A program made the translations under genes and the position numbers. Below, in pieces: positions 20,419 through 28,549 of a DNA stretch of 28,549 nucleotides. The stretch spans positions 201,469 through 230,017 of the forward strand of contig BFEA01000715.1 of the NCBI GenBank assembly GCA_003427395.1, written 5' to 3'. This DNA comes from Chara braunii. Taxonomy: Eukaryota > Streptophyta > Charophyceae > Charales > Characeae. The notes under the pieces are model-generated. The model was not told the origin of the DNA, did not search any database, and saw nothing but the letters and a program-made list of their open reading frames with translations. Each line of letters begins with the position of its first letter. The stretch's first letter is position 1.

Positions 20419-20616
20419 ATGACGTGGAGTGGATTGAGGATGAGTGGGATACAGACCCCGACCGACAGTATCTTGTAAGGTTCGCATTCCAGCCTCCTTC
20501 TGAACAGATGGTTATACAGAAGGGAACTTCTCAAGAGAGCAAAGTCAGTTGTTTTGCGATATGAAGCGGCTCAGAAGGGCAACCTTCCTCGCCGTTCACC
20601 TCGCCTGCACCCCTAG
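20419..20616 (+). pseudogene. pol: C-terminal chromodomain remnant of pol
   Basis: After the integrase, GYDVEWIEDEW and DRQYLVRF match the start of a chromodomain (Y-x-VE-x-I then QYLVKW). A frameshift around 20490-20505 then moves the rest into another frame, which reads through the terminal helix and a basic tail to TAG 20614-20616. Chromodomains in this position define chromoviruses and are known to steer integration towards specific chromatin marks. Part of the aromatic cage cannot be assigned because of the break. Confidence 0.65.
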
Positions 20617-20635
20617 CTCGGAGGTCCTTGCTCCC

Positions 20636-20647
20636 AGGGAGGGTAAG
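20636..20647 (+). promoter_or_regulatory. Polypurine tract (plus-strand primer)
   Basis: AGGGAGGGTAAG sits 2 bp before the 3' LTR, where the second-strand primer is expected. It contains one T. Confidence 0.6.
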
Positions 20648-20649
20648 CC

Positions 20650-21728
20650 TGCAATGACTTGCTGATTTCGACTGCCAAGATTGACTGTGAGGCTGTACAC
20701 TAACCGGTAGGGTTAGATTCCCAATTTTGTTTGGCTAAGGGCTAACCGAGAGACCTGCCTGTAGGAAAATTCGTGAAGGACAAATCTGCAAATCTGGGAA
20801 AATGCAGGCCCAATACTAACCCGAATTCCTACAACTACCCTAACTGCCTATAGCAGGTCTGGGCTACCCCTAGGAAAGACAGGCCCTAAGCGTCCTATGC
20901 TGCTAGACGGTCCTATAGCCTATAGCCGGGTTCGGTAGAGGCTGAGAGGCCGAAACAGCAACGGTACCGGTCGGTCAGTCAATCCGGTTGAGGTGTAGAG
21001 AGTCCATAGATAGGTTAGGCCGATCGGTTCAGGACTTTTGGCAATTCATTTCTCGCGAAGCAGCGTTGGAGAAGCCAAGGAAGTTGGTGGCGGTGACGGT
21101 CTGCAGGCGGCATCCTGAGACGCACCGTGACAGCGGCCATAGCCGGCCCTCTTTGAGTTTGCCATAGCTGGGGCCATCCTCAGCGCACCTACCCCTGGGG
21201 GTATCTGCGTATGAACGGGCTGTATCGAGGCTCTACAATGTGTGTTCGTGGGTGGTGGCAGCCATAGCTGCCTGTTCCTTCGTCAGAGTTGTCCATCGGC
21301 ACTGAAAACTTCATCGCAGAACCTGTTCTTCATCAGGGTGGTTGGTGCTGGCCTCTGGGAGGTCAATCTGATGTGGCGCTACTAACTGGGTGTAGGATAG
21401 AGAGTGGGGTGTGAGTTCTGAGAGTGGCGAGATACTGGAACAAACTCTATTACGATAATTGTTTGAGTGGTTCATCATCAGTGTGAATTCCAATTGTGAT
21501 CTCCGCAGGTTCTAATTGTGGTTGGTTGTTGGGAGTTGTGTCAGAGAGTGAGAAACACTGTGTGTCTTCTCCCCATCTGTGCATGATTGTCTTCCGCTGC
21601 TCATTTTCACCTGTGTACAGTTTGGACTCTGTCTCCTCTCTCCCCTTCTCTTATGCATGTATGGGCATGTGTGAGATTGTCTGTGCGTGAGTGGCGATAA
21701 AATTCGTCAAACAACCAAGTTTATAACA
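20650..21728 (+). repeat. 3' LTR
   Basis: 1,079 bp, beginning TGCAATGAC and ending ATAACA. It carries a segment (about 20724-20760) missing from the 5' LTR. From about 21353 to the end it is nearly identical to the 5' copy at a constant 8,000-bp offset. Confidence 0.95.
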
Positions 21729-21733
21729 TCTGT

Positions 21734-21979
21734 ATGGAATTTGCAGTGCGCAACCGGGAGGGTGAAGTGGTCCTTTGCCTTCGTCTGCGCCCCGACCCAA
21801 ATCTGGTTGGGGAACGTGCAACGCAACTTGTATTGCCCCTTTCCCTGCACTCCCACCTCCTGCCCCTGGCGGACTCATTCCTATACTGCATGCTTCCCTT
21901 GCAGGTACCGTTGCCGACTCTCATCAGCCTCCTTGAAGGGCGCATCCCCATCCGGAAGGTTGGTGAACCTCCCTCGTGA
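21734..21979 (+). other. ORF fragment next to the 3' LTR
   Basis: An 81-codon open frame, MEFAVRNREGEVVLCLRLRP and onward to KVGEPPS, begins 5 bp after the LTR. Its composition is protein-like. It may be an exon interrupted by the insertion (TTTGCAG at about 21740-21746 looks like an acceptor). I do not recognise the family, and no matching part is obvious left of the 5' LTR. Confidence 0.2.
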
Positions 21980-22004
21980 TCCGGGGTCGCGACATCACGC
22001 AACC

Positions 22005-22006
<2 letters not shown>

Positions 22007-22075
<69 letters not shown>

Positions 22076-22080
22076 CCCCC
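22007..22080. repeat. (CT)n microsatellite ending in poly(C)
   Basis: About 33 CT units then eight C. Confidence 0.95.
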
Positions 22081-22196
22081 TAACAATCCATGTATCTATT
22101 TATCTTTTTACGTGTTTCTTTGAGTACGAAATCCACATTATAGTTTTCCTCAATGACCTGCGAAATACGAAAAGATATGTCGGTTATTTGAGTGAA

Positions 22197-22300
22197 TGAT
22201 AGAACGGTTGATTGATTGGATAATGGATTCAATGATTGATTGATTGATTGATTCATTGGATTGACGAGTAATTGATCGATCGATTGATTGATTGATTGAA
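22197..22300. repeat. (GATT)n tetranucleotide array
   Basis: Imperfect GATT units with GATC variants (GATCGATCGATT at about 22274). Confidence 0.9.
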
Positions 22301-22323
22301 TAGTTGGCTGCTATGTAACCGGG

Positions 22324-23676
22324 TGAACGCGCGTTCATACCCCGCGGGGCCGCGTTCAAACGCGCTGCGCGCCACGTGGCGTGAAAAAATTGAATGCGAC
22401 CCCGGGGGGCGCGCGTGCGTGTTGCTGACTACGGGGTGGTGGGACTCGTTCTACGAACCCCGAAAGTGCAAAAAAAACCCTCCCAGAGGCCTACCCCCCC
22501 TACCTCATCACCCCCCCGCCATATGTGAAAAGTCCTTTTTTTTGGGGGGGGGGGCAGGTGGGGGAATCCCCCTAACATGGCTAAGACGGCCTATGCAGGC
22601 TATCTGAAGGGTCCTCGCAGCCATGTAACGCAGACCCCCCCACCAAAATCAAGGCAGGCAGTGAATATGAAGTAGAGCACGAGCTGGCCGAATATATACT
22701 CAAGATTCGAATTCAGGTCTGTGTTTCAGTAGTTATGGGTTGCTCACGTAGCTAGGGCTTGTTGGTCTCTGCACATGACCCTTAGGGCTTGGTTGCACTA
22801 CTCACCAAATGTGCAAAACTAGAATGAATCTTCTTCAGAACATGGAATAATACGCCGCCATATGTTTTGACTTTTGTGCATGTGGTGAGTAGAGGCCCTT
22901 AGGGCCACTGCACGTATTCCTAAGAAAAGAAAAATGAGAAAAAAAGAAAAACAAGAAAAAAGAAAAATGAGAAAAAAGAAAAACAAGAAAAAAGAAAAAC
23001 GAGAAATTTCTCGTTTTTCTTTTCTAAGGAATACGTGCAGTGGCCCTAAGGGCCTCTACTCACCACATGCAAAAAAAAACAAAACATATGGCGGCATATT
23101 ATTCCATGTTCTGCAGAAGATTCATTCTAGTTTTGCACATTTGGTGAGTAGTGCAGCCAAGCCCTAAGAGTCACGTGCAGAGACCAATAGGCCCTAGCTA
23201 CGTGAGCAACCCATAACTGATGAAACACACCTGAATTCGAATCTTGAGTATATATTCGGCCACCTCGTTCTCTACTTCATATTCACTGCCTGCCTTGATT
23301 TTGGTGGGGGGGTCTGCACTACATGGCTACGCGGACCCTTCAGATAGCCTGCATGGGCTGTCTGAGCCGTGTTAGGGGGATTCCCCCACCTCCACGAAAA
23401 AAAAAAGGACCTTTCACACACACACATACACACACACACAGACACAAATTCACACACACACAACCTTTTCTTTCGGCTTTTGAAGAACGAGAAAAATTAT
23501 CACACACATTTTTTTTTTTTTTTTTTTTTTTGCCCGTTTTGCCTGGGGCATTGGCCCACAGCCCCCCCAAGCACCGCCGCCGCTCCTCAACGCCCCCGAC
23601 TGGCCTCCCGGACGTGGGTGGCGCTCTGCGCGTTCGCGTTCAGATCGTGCACCCACGTTCCTTGAACGCGCGTTCA
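22324..23676. mobile_element. Giant palindrome / foldback element
   Basis: 22519-23006 and 23007-23417 are inverted copies of each other, meeting at GAGAAA|TTTCTC with no spacer. By eye the arms agree at roughly 92-94% outside homopolymers. The left arm is longer because of extra AAGAAAAACAAGAAA units near the centre. Weaker inverted similarity continues outward, and both sides then carry the identical palindrome TGAACGCGCGTTCA (22324-22337 and 23663-23676), 675 and 664 bp from the centre. No protein is encoded. Scattered substitutions between arms argue for an old biological structure rather than a chimeric read. A foldback transposon or a hairpin-RNA locus are the main options. Confidence 0.8.
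23412..23462. repeat. (CA)n microsatellite at the right end of the palindrome
   Basis: Interrupted CA units immediately outside the right arm. Poly(T) at 23510-23531 follows. Confidence 0.9.
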
Positions 23677-23742
23677 ACTCGTTCAAAAACTGAACGTGGA
23701 ACCCACGTTCAACGAACGCGCGGCAACACAGGCTGGCTGCTG

Positions 23743-23985
23743 GATTGGTTGGTTGGTTGGTTGGTTGGTTGGTTGGTTGGTTGGTTGGTTGGTTGGTCGG
23801 GCGGGCGGGCGAGTGGGCGGGCGGGCGGGCGGGCGAGCGGGTCGGTCGGTCGGTCGGTCGGTCAGTTGGTCGGTTGGTCAGTCGGCCGGTTGGTCGGTCG
23901 GTAGGTCCATTGATCGATTGATTGGTCGATTAATTTATTCTATCAATGAATAAGATTGATTGATTGATTGATTTATACCATAGCG
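23743..23985. repeat. Graded tetranucleotide array GGTT - GGGC - GGTC - GATT
   Basis: Pure GGTT (about 23745-23797) changes to GGGC/GAGC (23799-23841), then GGTC/GGTT (23840-23908), then GATT/GATC (23910-23975). The GGGC part has nine runs of three G, a strong G-quadruplex motif. Confidence 0.9.
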
Positions 23986-24926
23986 CCCTCGAGTCAACAG
24001 AGACTCCACTCGGGGCCAAGCAAGGAGCGACTTGGCCAGAGATGACTTTTGGCCCCGTGTGCACTGAAGGCCTGGCGCCAGCTACCATTCGCAGAAAAAA
24101 CCCTGCCGAGTAGATGGGAAGAGGTGATGAGGCAACCCCTCTTCGGCAACAGAAATATTACGGATAGGAATGAGAGGGTGCACTGTAATTCGGATCCCCC
24201 ATCGAGCAGTTGGGTCAGAAACATCATAGTGAGGATCAAAGATATATGGGACCCAATGAACAGAGACTCGAAAACGGTGCCACGGTTAAGGGTCCAGATG
24301 AGGTAATGTCATGATATTGAAAGGAACTTAGAAACACTGATCTTTGATGTCCCTATTGACTGGGTGTGTATTCTTCGAAAAGGACCACTGCTAGCGGAAG
24401 GTGACTGGGTCGCAGTCCCGAACGGCACGAAAAGCGTTGGTAAGTTAAACGTGGTGGAAGTGCGGGCAGACAAATCTTTGGGCAACCTCTTCCGTAAGGG
24501 AAAGGGCAATGTTCTCACCAGGTACGCTCCAGATGTGGTGAGATGGTGGGAACGAGGAGTTGCTTAGAATTCGCGTACTGAGACATAAGGATGAATGAAC
24601 CTCATTTCTCCCCCGAACACCCCTCGCCGAGCTTCCTTTCGACCCTGAGGAGTGGTCCTGGTTGCGTGCATGAAGATCATCACCGAACCTGAACATAAGG
24701 TTCTTTAGTTTGTCAGTGAATGCCACTTACTGGCTGTTGAGGCCAAAATAGAACCTTAAAGAGATTGTGAAAGCCCGTTGGATAACCCATTTCAACTTAC
24801 GACATGAGAATACTCGTCCTATCCGGTATCCGGTGGTTCTCAACCATGAGGTCCAAACCGACTAAATTCGCCTCGCTGCAGTCACTGTGACAGATAGAGC
24901 ACCGTTGCCTCCCGACAAATAATTGG

Positions 24927-25232
24927 TTGATAGATCGCACATACCTGGAACAGAAGGGTCTGGCATTCCCCTGGTGTAAATCCTGCTATAACGCCTTAAA
25001 GTTTCCCTCCCGTAAGATCCCGGAAACTATAGAACGCATTTTCCTACAATGCCCAGGGGCGGTCGTCGCTTGGCGCTGGTGGGACAACATATGGAGCCTC
25101 CTGGGCATTGCATCGGCTTGGCCGTGGGACCCGAAGGCACTGCTCTGTGAAGTATGGACCTCCCCCACAGACAACGATTTTGAAAACAACATGTTCAAGA
25201 TCGGGAGGAGAGCGGTTATTTGGGCACTTTGA
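24927..25232 (+). pseudogene. LINE reverse-transcriptase zinc-binding (zf-RVT-like) domain remnant
   Basis: LIDRTYLEQKGL, then CKSC, then PETIERIFLQCPGAVVAW matches the zf-RVT pattern of plant LINE ORF2 C-termini (CxxC ... ETxEHxFxxC). The usual His is replaced by Arg here. It ends TGA 25230-25232, inside a tandem duplication. No start codon of its own is expected: it is an internal piece of a polyprotein. Confidence 0.75.
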
Positions 25233-25523
25233 AGAAAGCGGTACACATACACCATTGAGGGAGTTCGCATGGAGGGAGAGGAAGTAACATAAATAATAAA
25301 ACAATATTTACAGCAAGAGCTCCTCTCACAATGGCAAAAGGTCAAGAACGAACTACAGACAGATCGGGGGGAGAGCGGTTATTTGGGCACTTTGAAGCAA
25401 GCGTTGCACATACACCATTGAGGGAGTTCATATGGAGGGAGAGAAAGTAACATAAATAATAAAACAATATATACAGCAAGAGCTCCTCTCACGATGCCAA
25501 AAGGTCAAGAATAGACTACAAAC
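25198..25523. repeat. 163-bp tandem duplication inside the LINE
   Basis: AGATCGGGAGGAGAGCGG at 25198 recurs as AGATCGGGGGGAGAGCGG at 25361. The following about 150 bp (through CAGCAAGAGCTCCTCTCAC) is repeated with roughly 5-7% differences. Confidence 0.85.
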
Positions 25524-26335
25524 ATATCACTCAAAGAAAGACACAAGCAATCAATCAATTCTCAGGGGACTGGCTGGTTAGCGAAAAAGGGGGCTGGATT
25601 GCCTATATTGGATGGGAGGGTGGACAATCTCCGAAGCAGGAGCATGAAGACTTCAGGAGGGACTACTGCTTCTGCTCCAAGGAATGGACTAAAGTGGACC
25701 AAGGAGTGTCGTTGCGCTCACCCTCAGAGTTCCCGTACTCGTTCCCTCCCCATGAAGTGTCTTTGGTGGACATGCAATGGTACGGTGCAGTATAAGCGAA
25801 TAGTCACAGAACAAAGAGATGGAGAACCGGTGGCGGTATCGCCGGTATGTTGCTCGACTCCAAGCAAAGACTGCACGGGTGAAGGCACATTGATGGAGTG
25901 GCCACCTACACACAGTATTGAGTTACCTTATTGCCTTTTGAAGGCATTGCAGAGGGAGTCAGCTCATTACTTAGCTAGACATCATAAGGAATTGACAGGT
26001 CCGACTAGGGCTGGTAGGGGGAGGAACTAGTGTGTAGTAGCAAGTATCTGGCGCCGAGTTAAGGGTGAAGAGGTTCCCCCTTCCTTTTATTATCCTGCTC
26101 AATCAATCCCCTGGATCCCAAAGTAATCAAGGCAGGCAGGAATCTCCCACAATTGTTTTTCTGATGTACTCCAATTTCAGTCTCTATATGGGACACTAGA
26201 CCCATTTTCCAGCAGGCGATGCTCCCCACCAATAGATGGAGCTTCTCCCCAGGTGCTAGTGGTGCCTGATCTTATCAGCATCAGTAACACTGGTGGGGGC
26301 GTGTTTAAAAATAATAATAACAATAATAATGAATA

Positions 26336-26935
26336 AATTCTATCAAAGAATAGTCAATTAATCAATTGATCAATCAATTAGTCGATAAATCCAATTGGTT
26401 TATATTAATTGATCGGTTGTTGGATTGGTTGGGGGAAGAAAAAAAAAAAGCTCAAAAGATCGGCACCACACCTCCTCCCCGTTCAATTGTTCAACTGATT
26501 GGAAAAAAATAAAAAAAGGGCACCCCAAACCCTCCCCCTCCCGTTGTTAGACTAATAGGCATAAAAAAAAAAAAAGGCAGCTCACCCTCTAGCTCAACTG
26601 TCTGGTGCACGACTTTTTTTCCCAATCAATCAATCAATCAATTGGGTTGATTGAATGATTGATTAACCGATTGAGTTAGTGAGTGAGTGAGTGGGTGATT
26701 AATTTTAAAAAAAATAAAAAAATTGGCACGGCATCTCATCCTCCTTGACATCTCTCCTTTATTTCGTAACTCGTTTTTGTTTTTACTGATCGATCAATCA
26801 ATCAACCAGTGGATTGATTAGTCACTCAATTAATGGATCTTGATTAATTGATTGATTGATGGTTTACTGAACTTCATTGATCAAACGGAAAAAAAAAGGG
26901 GAAAAAAATAGGGGTTGCGACGTTGGATAATCAGA
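26336..26935. repeat. A-rich / GGCACC modules with AATC-GATT hairpins
   Basis: Loosely repeated units of poly(A) followed by GGCAC- and CTCCTCCC-type sequence recur at about 26460, 26517, 26575 and 26726. They alternate with AATC arrays facing GATT arrays (26623-26700, 26786-26860). No genes. Confidence 0.7.
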
Positions 26936-27160
26936 GTGTTGCACATGGAGGAGGAGGAACAGGACAACGAGAAAGATGAGGAGGAACAACAAGAGGACAA
27001 GAAAAATGAGGACTCCAAGGAGGAGGAGGAGGAGGAGGAGGAGGACGAACAAGAAGAGGAAGAAGACGAAGAGAATGAGGAATAGGAAGAGGAGGAGGAG
27101 GTGCAAGTGATGGGGAGCAAGATGGAGACGACAGTGATGAGGTGCGGCGGCTGCTGTTTT
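26936..27160. repeat. GAGGAG/GAAGA purine-rich low-complexity DNA
   Basis: A polypurine stretch, (GGA)n-like at 27016-27045. Open frames on either strand are poly-Ser, poly-Leu or Glu-rich translations and are not credible genes. Confidence 0.85.
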
Positions 27161-27231
27161 TTTTTTTTCTTCTGTAATCAATCAACCAATCAATCAATCA
27201 ATCGGATTGATTGACTGATTGATTGATCGTT

Positions 27232-27294
<63 letters not shown>

Positions 27295-27712
27295 CCAATT
27301 AGGAAAAATAAAATAGCAAATCCAATTAAGGTGCGGCGGCGACTGCTTTTGTTTTTCTAGTACTCAATCAAGCAATTAATCAATCAATCATTCGGATTGA
27401 TTGACTGATTGATTGATTGATCGTTCGAATGATTGATTAATTTTTTTTTTCTTCGGTAATCAATCAATCAATCAATCAATCAATTTGATTGATTTACTGA
27501 TTGAAATTGATTGATTGACTGATTGATTGATCGTTCGAATGATTGATTGATGGATGGATGGATGGATGGATTGATTGATTGACTGATTGATTGACTGATT
27601 TCGAAATCAAGATCCCCAATTAAATCGATTGATTTGATTGGATATATATATATTTTTTTTTAAAATTAATTTATTTAATTTTATTGATTGATTGATTGAT
27701 TAAAAAAAAACC
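27161..27712. repeat. (AATC)n/(GATT)n palindromic modules
   Basis: Three modules of T-run, AATC array, then GATT array with GATTGACTGATTGATTGATCG at about 27158, 27341 and 27451. GGTGCGGCGGC precedes the first two (27140, 27330). Pure GATT at about 27232-27292; GGAT at about 27549-27570. Confidence 0.85.
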
Positions 27713-28060
27713 ATGTGCCGGGGGACTGGGCGATGGGTGAGGGGGGTCAAGGCGAGACTGCCTGCCTCCTACTCCCCTCACTCGGCGCCCTCCCCCCCTG
27801 ACCACCCTCTCGCCTCCTCCTCTTCCCTATCCACCTCCTCCCTCCTCTCCTACTTCTCCTCCACCTCCTCTTCTTCGTCCTCCTCCCTCTCATCCTCCTC
27901 CCCCTTCTCATCCTCCTACTCCTCTTCCTCCTCCTCTTCTTCGTCCTTCTTCCTATCCTCCTCCTCCTAAGCCTCGACCCTTTTTTCCTCGTCTTCCTCC
28001 TCCTCCTTCCCGACCCTTTCCTCCTCCTCCTCTTCATTCGGCTTACCCGATAAAACTGTT
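27713..28060. repeat. GGGGCTGGGC...TCC-rich repeat, copy 1
   Basis: Begins GGGGGACTGGGCGATGGGTG and proceeds through CTGCCTCCTACTCCCCTCAC into (TCC/TCT)n. It matches 28352-28549. Serine-rich or arginine-rich open frames arise from the trinucleotide repeat alone. Confidence 0.7.
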
Positions 28061-28351
28061 CAACAGCCTCAAGTATTTCGAGGCAAACTTTGGAGGAAAC
28101 CAGCTACCATGCAGTTCGATTAGTCTTTTGCCCTATAATCAAGTTAGACGAATGATTTGCACGTCTGTATGACTTCGAGCCTGCAATTTTTTTTTTTTTT
28201 TAATTAATAAAAAAATCAGTAAAAAAAAAGAAAAACTAATATCCAATCGAAACGAATCAATCGATTCAAGATCCAATCGAATTGATTGATTCGATTAGAT
28301 TTATTTTTTTTTGTTTTTGATTGACTGATTGATTTAAAAAGCAAAAATGAA
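28061..28351. other. Unassigned spacer with poly(T)/poly(A) and AATCGATT motifs
   Basis: No gene. AATCGAWTSGATTCAA-like inverted motifs near 28240-28300 and homopolymers at 28188-28200. Confidence 0.6.
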
Positions 28352-28549
28352 AAAAATGGGTCGGGGGGCTGGGCAGCGGGCGAGTGGGGTTGAGGTGAGA
28401 CCGTCTGCCTCCCACTCCCCTCGCTCGGCACCAACCCCCTCTAATGTCCCTTTCGCCTCACCCTCCTCCCTGTCAACCGCCTCCCTCCTCTCCTACTCCT
28501 CCTCCTCCCTCTCCTCCTCGTCCACCTCTTCTTCGTCCTCCTCCCTCTT
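28352..28549. repeat. GGGGCTGGGC...TCC-rich repeat, copy 2 (cut by window edge)
   Basis: GGTCGGGGGGCTGGGCAGCG and CTCCCTCCTCTCCTACTCCT align with 27713 onward, so the spacing is about 640 bp. Runs off the end of the window. Confidence 0.7.

Larger units (their letters stand above)
12683..21728 (+). mobile_element. Degenerate Ty3/gypsy LTR retrotransposon (chromovirus)
   Basis: A complete but inactive element of 9,046 bp: 5' LTR, initiator tRNA-Met PBS, long leader, gag, then protease-RT-RNase H-integrase-chromodomain in Ty3/gypsy order, a purine tract and a 3' LTR. Both LTRs start TG and end CA. No 5-bp target-site duplication is seen (TTATG before, TCTGT after). The coding region has at least five stops and four or five frameshifts, plus one ambiguous base (n at 16697). 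The long leader and the separate gag and pol frames are atypical of land-plant chromoviruses, which usually use one gag-pol frame. Confidence 0.95.
23985..26335 (+). mobile_element. Decayed LINE (non-LTR retrotransposon), 3' part
   Basis: Plus-strand fragments of a LINE ORF2. 24049-24567 in one frame (one TAA at 24304-24306) reads FGNRNITDRNERVHC, SWVRNIIVRIKDIWDP and VVEVRADKSLGNLFRKGKG, typical of the region after the RT core in plant LINEs. 24567-24926 is heavily broken. 25590-25790 reads on in another frame (GDWLVSEKGGWIAYIGWEGG, EWTKVDQGVSL). An A-rich AATAATAATAACAATAATAA tail lies at 26310-26333. Similar 17-18-bp sequences (ATTCTATCAAWGAATA) flank the unit at 23937 and 26337 and may be the target-site duplication. 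RT core and endonuclease are absent. Confidence 0.7.

Noticed and set aside
23323-23953. Plus-strand ORFs over the palindrome and GGTT array
   Set aside because: Thr-His and Trp-Leu-Val-Gly runs come straight from CA and GGTT repeats.
25198-25215. AGATCGGGAGGAGAGC resembling the Illumina TruSeq adapter start
   Set aside because: It has extra bases relative to the adapter, lies in frame within the LINE protein (KIGRRAV), and the flanks are continuous coding.
26864-27197. Leucine/serine-rich minus-strand ORFs
   Set aside because: Low-complexity GAGGAG repeat translated in three frames.
27713-28037. Serine-rich (plus) and arginine/lysine-rich (minus) ORFs
   Set aside because: They are translations of (TCC)n and its complement; both strands are open, as expected of trinucleotide repeats.

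Overview
This is a window of eukaryotic nuclear DNA, most likely from a streptophyte (a plant or a charophyte-type green alga). The evidence is a plant-type MRS2/CorA magnesium transporter, a chromodomain-bearing Ty3/gypsy (chromovirus) LTR retrotransposon primed by initiator tRNA-Met, and a decayed LINE. Simple repeats are extremely abundant: (CA)n, (CT)n, (GATT)n, homopolymers and minisatellites. A characean alga such as Chara is my guess from this style of genome; nothing in the window proves it. I recognise no bacterial operon, CRISPR array, rRNA or tRNA.

Layout. 1-960: microsatellites and a minus-strand primer-binding-site-like 12-mer. 1639-2913: the only confidently intact host gene, a single-exon MRS2-type Mg2+ transporter, followed by a diverged tandem copy of its own C-terminal coding sequence (2921-3030) and by repeat-like DNA. 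5656-5765: a (CA)n tract running directly into a complete Nextera mate-pair junction adapter. This is a laboratory sequence left in the assembly, so the left and right parts of the window may not be adjacent in the genome. 6368-7498: a minisatellite whose unit flips strand half way. 7500-12680: mostly unassigned DNA with two poly(A) tracts flanked by direct repeats, a small hairpin (MITE-like) element, a cluster of TGACGTGGC motifs and a lysine/glutamate-rich ORF.

12683-21728: a 9.05-kb chromovirus with two about 1.05-kb LTRs, PBS, a 1.6-kb leader, gag, protease, RT, RNase H, integrase, a chromodomain remnant and a purine tract. It is dead, with several stops and frameshifts. Its gag/pol junction still carries a canonical A AAA AAC -1 slippery site directly before the gag stop, with a hairpin downstream. 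The two LTRs are about 6% different in their first 650 bp but under 1% different in the last 376 bp.

22197-23985: a giant zero-spacer palindrome (arms of 410-490 bp, more weakly extending to about +/-680 bp) framed by identical 14-bp palindromes and tetranucleotide arrays. 23985-26335: a degraded LINE 3' half with a zf-RVT-like domain and an internal 163-bp tandem duplication. 26336-28549: (GATT)n/(AATC)n hairpin modules, A-rich repeats and two copies of a (TCC)-rich repeat.

How it fits together: MRS2 is the one probable cellular function. The rest is a nested repeat landscape. The best candidates for something unusual are the giant palindrome, the -1 frameshift signal in a plant-type chromovirus, and the duplicated MRS2 terminal coding segment.
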